From assembly GCA_002791075.1 (NCBI GenBank), contig PFWI01000188.1, forward strand, positions 1 through 8,976: a DNA stretch of 8,976 nucleotides, given 5' to 3'. Made by a program: the position numbers and the translations under genes. The stretch comes from a bacterium (Candidatus Ratteibacteria) CG_4_9_14_3_um_filter_41_21 (GTDB taxonomy: Bacteria; Ratteibacteria; UBA8468). This document shows, in pieces, positions 6,522-8,976 of this stretch (within the stretch, counting starts at the first letter, position 1; each line of letters opens with the position of its first letter). The notes beneath the pieces were generated by a model. The model was not told where the DNA came from, made no database searches, and saw nothing but the letters and a program-made list of their open reading frames with translations.

Positions 6522-7282
6522 AAATTCACCTGCACTCCTTTCCTTTTAAGATATTCCTTTACCTCTCTTACGGTATAGAGCCGAAAGTGAAAGATTGAAG
6601 CAGCAAGAGCGGCGTCTGCCCCTCCTTCGGTCAAAACGAGATAAATATCTTCCAATTTTCCCGCTCCTCCGGAAGCAATAACCGGAATTTTAACATTTTC
6701 GGCAATCTTTTTGGTAAATTCAAGAGCATATCCTTTTTTCGTTCCGTCAGCATTAATACTGGTTACCAAGAGTTCGCCGGCTTCCAGTTCTTCTGCCTTT
6801 TTTGCCCATTCCACAACATCAATTCCGGTTGCTTTCCCTCCGCCTTCAACATAAACTTCAAAACCGGATTTTGTTTTATTTGATTCTTTGCCATCAATGG
6901 CAATAATGATTGATTCCTTCCCGAATTTTTCAGAAGCTTCCTCAATAAGATGAGGGTTCTTCACCGCCGCCGTATTAATGGAGATTTTACTTGCTCCCGC
7001 CTCCAGAAGAGTTTCAAGATCGCCTAAATCTTTAATTCCCCCGCCAACAGTAAGAGGAATGTTGATTACCTTACTTACTCTTTTTACCCAGGATATTTTA
7101 GTCTTTCGTTTCTCGGTGGTAGCGGCAATATCTAAGAAAGCAATTTCATCCGCTCCCTGTTTTTCATAGGTGCTCGCAGCTTCTGCAGGGTCGGCCGCAT
7201 CTTTAATATTAACAAAATGCACTCCCTTTACCACTCTACCGTCTTTAATATCCAGACACGGGATGATTTTTTTTACCGGCAT
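6518..7282 (-). CDS. hisF: Imidazole glycerol phosphate synthase, cyclase subunit
   Basis: HisF takes ammonia from its glutaminase partner HisH and turns PRFAR into imidazole glycerol phosphate and AICAR, joining histidine and purine synthesis. The 254 residues form a (beta/alpha)8 barrel with catalytic Asp11 in IPCLDIKDG and Asp130 in IIAIDGKE. Phosphate-binding patterns TVGGGIK (78-84), SINADGTKKG (175-184) and IASGGAG (202-208) are visible. The N-terminus MPVKKIIPCLDI fits the family, so ATG 7282 is sound although the Shine-Dalgarno is weak. It is the first gene after a strong promoter and overlaps guaA by ATGA. No other his gene is in the window. Confidence 0.96.
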   Translation of the reverse strand: MPVKKIIPCLDIKDGRVVKGVHFVNIKDAADPAEAASTYEKQGADEIAFLDIAATTEKRKTKISWVKRVSKVINIPLTVGGGIKDLGDLETLLEAGASKISINTAAVKNPHLIEEASEKFGKESIIIAIDGKESNKTKSGFEVYVEGGGKATGIDVVEWAKKAEELEAGELLVTSINADGTKKGYALEFTKKIAENVKIPVIASGGAGKLEDIYLVLTEGGADAALAASIFHFRLYTVREVKEYLKRKGVQVNL

Positions 7283-7299
7283 TTCTCTTTTTTGTTGTA

Positions 7300-7328
7300 A
7301 TTATAGTCCAAAACCTGAATTTGTTCAA
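7300..7328 (-). promoter_or_regulatory. Sigma-70-type promoter of hisF-guaA
   Basis: On the minus strand TTGAAC (7323-7328) and TATAAT (7300-7305) are separated by exactly 17 nt. This is close to the consensus for the housekeeping sigma factor. The start of transcription is expected near 7293, only about 11 nt before the hisF ATG, so the mRNA leader would be very short. The upstream gap after kdsB shows no clear terminator. Confidence 0.75.
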
Positions 7329-7375
7329 GATTTTTAATTCTTTTTTAACTCATTGCTATTCATTCAAATTAATTA

Positions 7376-8095
7376 CTACATATTCGAGATGAATTTCTTA
7401 GCCATTATTAGATCCTCTTCGGTGTCTATTTCAATCATATCATCATCGGTTTCAATCATCTTTATTTTGTAGCCATTTTCCAGGGCACGTAATTGTTCTA
7501 AATTTTCTATTTTTTCTAAAGGAGAACGAGATAATTGAACGAAAATAAGCAGAAATTTTCTCCGGTAACCATAGGCTCCGATATGTTTATAAGAGATAAA
7601 ATTATTTTTTGCATAAGGAATCGGAGAACGGGAAAAATAGAGCGCAAATCCTTGGCTATCCGTCACTACTTTTACTATGTTGGGGTTGCAAAGTTCTCCC
7701 TTTTTCTCAATCCTTTTCATCAAGGTTGCCATAATCAGATTTGAGTCATCCAACAGAACCTCTGCTACTTTATCAATCATTAAAGGATTAATGAGTGGAG
7801 CATCAGCCTGAATGTTAATAACGATTTCCGCTTTAAGTTTTTTTACTGCTTCGCTAACTCTGTCGGTTCCGGTGAGATGCTCTTTGGAGGTCATTACTAC
7901 TTTTGCTCCGAATTTTTCGGCTACCTTGAAAACTCTTTCATCGTCGGTGGCGATAAGGATTTCATCCAATCTTTTTGCTTTCTTCGCCCTTTCGTAAACA
8001 TGTTGGATAATCGGCTTTCCCCGGAGATTGGCTAAAACTTTGCCGGGGAACCGCGTAGAATTAAACCTTGCCGGAATTACTCCAATAACTTTCAT
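7376..8095 (-). CDS. kdsB: 3-deoxy-manno-octulosonate cytidylyltransferase (CMP-Kdo synthetase)
   Basis: KdsB activates Kdo with CTP for the lipopolysaccharide inner core. The 239 residues show the nucleotide-binding start IPARFNSTRFPGK (7-19), HLTGTDRV (73-80), FSRSPIPY (154-161), KHIGAYGYRR (170-179), SPLEKIENLEQLR (191-203) and IDTEEDL (223-229). The usual NxQGDEP motif reads NIQADAP (94-100): the metal-binding Asp98 is kept, but the flanking Gly and Glu are Ala. Near the second metal site the usual G-V-D-T-P-E-D-L reads E-I-D-T-E-E-D-L. These changes are odd, yet the fold and other motifs are intact, so activity or sugar specificity may differ slightly. ATG 8095 overlaps the TGA of the upstream gene (ATGA), which implies coupled translation. 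Confidence 0.93.
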   Translation of the reverse strand: MKVIGVIPARFNSTRFPGKVLANLRGKPIIQHVYERAKKAKRLDEILIATDDERVFKVAEKFGAKVVMTSKEHLTGTDRVSEAVKKLKAEIVINIQADAPLINPLMIDKVAEVLLDDSNLIMATLMKRIEKKGELCNPNIVKVVTDSQGFALYFSRSPIPYAKNNFISYKHIGAYGYRRKFLLIFVQLSRSPLEKIENLEQLRALENGYKIKMIETDDDMIEIDTEEDLIMAKKFISNM

Positions 8096-8976
8096 AATAA
8101 TTTTCTCACTGCTTGTGCCGCTTTTTCGGTCTCATTTAATATTTTAGTAGGTTGGGAAAGAAGTTGTAAAGCGATTTTGTAAAGTTCTGGCATTTGTTCT
8201 TTTGAAATAAGATGAATATACCCGCCTTGGGAAAGATTTTTAAAGGTTTCATCAAAGGCAAGATGTTTTTTGTTTTTCCTTCCTACTTTCATCACCGCGG
8301 TCGTTGCCGGGGAACTTGCTGCCTCTGAACTCATCGCAATGCTATCCTCGGTAGTAAAGATTATTGAACATAATCCCAGCATTCCTCGGACCGGGTTTTC
8401 TCCCGTCTCATTGGCAATAACTAAAAGTTTGCATCTCTGCCAGGAAGAAAGCATCTCTTTGCAGAGATTTTCTACTTCGGGCGAGGTTCTTCTGCTCGTA
8501 GTCAAAAGAATATCACCATTTACCCTTTCTGTAAATTTTTTCATCCCTTCCAAGAAGACTTTTGTCCATTCCTTTGAAATATGGTAGTTTTGGTCGTCTC
8601 CTCCCAAAAGAATGCCTATTTTTACTTTGCTCTGACACTTTATCTTTTTATTCAATTCTTCGGCCTCCTCTTTCAAGTTTTCAAGATTAATTCTATTAGA
8701 GCTACCTGTAGTGATGAGAAGATTTTTTGGCTTCTTTAAAAAATGCATTCTCCGATAGTCATGCTCGGGAATAATGGCAAGATCAAAATATCTTGTCCCC
8801 AGAAACGGAGGATTCATACAAACAATTTTCTTCGCCTTATAAATTCTTCCCAGAAGTAGATTTAATGGCGCCATTGTTGAGCCAGCCGAGATAATAAAAT
8901 TAGATGAACCTTTAGGTAATTTTTGGTAAGACTCAGGGGTTAATATTATTCTTAAATAGAAATTTGTTAGTTTAGG
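8092..8976 (-). CDS. ELM1-family putative glycosyltransferase (5' end beyond window)
   Basis: The frame is open to the right edge, giving 294 residues; an internal ATG at 8874 is not the true start, because conserved sequence (FIISAGS) lies before it. Family patterns are IISAGS followed by KKIVCMNPP, the FDLAIIPEHDY segment, ILLGGDDQNY, DILLTTSRRTSPEVE and a serine-rich IFTTEDSIAMSSEAASS near the donor-site position. This is the Mito_fiss_Elm1 (COG3660) family, whose bacterial members are annotated as nucleoside-diphospho-sugar glycosyltransferases, though their substrates are mostly unknown. The ATGA overlap with kdsB suggests a role in Kdo/core lipopolysaccharide assembly; that is inference from context. 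Confidence 0.83.
   Translation of the reverse strand, partial: PKLTNFYLRIILTPESYQKLPKGSSNFIISAGSTMAPLNLLLGRIYKAKKIVCMNPPFLGTRYFDLAIIPEHDYRRMHFLKKPKNLLITTGSSNRINLENLKEEAEELNKKIKCQSKVKIGILLGGDDQNYHISKEWTKVFLEGMKKFTERVNGDILLTTSRRTSPEVENLCKEMLSSWQRCKLLVIANETGENPVRGMLGLCSIIFTTEDSIAMSSEAASSPATTAVMKVGRKNKKHLAFDETFKNLSQGGYIHLISKEQMPELYKIALQLLSQPTKILNETEKAAQAVRKLL

Noticed and set aside
1..8976. CRISPR array, tRNA or rRNA genes, insertion sequence, prophage or defence genes
   Set aside because: No spaced short repeats, no tRNA-like cloverleaf with acceptor stem, no transposase or integrase motifs and no terminal inverted repeats were seen. The window is mostly metabolic genes.

Overview
All genes in the window lie on the minus strand, so transcription runs from high to low coordinates. 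The base composition is AT-leaning. KdsB (CMP-Kdo synthetase) and an ELM1-type putative glycosyltransferase point to a diderm bacterium with lipopolysaccharide. The GMP synthetase is the short, glutaminase-less form best known from archaea, so this looks like an uncultured bacterial lineage; a candidate phylum such as Omnitrophota would fit, but that is a guess from gene content and no phylogeny was run.

Right part (8976 to 7376): an ELM1-family gene, cut by the window edge, overlaps kdsB by ATGA. This is an envelope / Kdo-supply pair. Middle part (7375 to 5583): a well-formed sigma-70-type promoter (TTGAAC, 17-nt spacer, TATAAT) lies only 17 nt upstream of hisF. hisF overlaps a split-type guaA (ATPPase subunit) by ATGA. 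Both are synthase subunits that need a separate glutaminase, and neither glutaminase gene is here. Between guaA and the next gene, positions 5515-5570 form three perfect hairpins that abut with no linker.

Left part (5484 to 1): a nitrogen-assimilation operon. The order of transcription is glutamate dehydrogenase A, a wrecked PII (glnB) gene, glutamate dehydrogenase B, a Bacillus-type glutamine synthetase (glnA), and a UPF0371/DUF1846 gene that runs off the left edge. Both dehydrogenases keep their catalytic residues. Starts were corrected from Shine-Dalgarno position: ATG at 2786 for glnA, and TTG at 4051 for the second dehydrogenase.

Two structural lesions sit in this operon. First, a 577-bp direct tandem duplication (362-1515) spans the glnA 3' end and the DUF1846 5' part. 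It leaves an intact DUF1846 gene, a truncated DUF1846 copy with an out-of-frame glnA tail, and a glnA 3' fragment. The junction is a 14-bp identity between glnA and DUF1846. Second, the PII gene keeps its ribosome site, a possible start and its C-terminal half, but lacks the central part with the T-loop and is out of frame. Either lesion may be real recombination or an assembly error; reads spanning the junctions would decide. I saw no complete unknown defence or mobile system. The most unusual items are these two rearrangements, the triple hairpin and the hisF-guaA(B) pairing.
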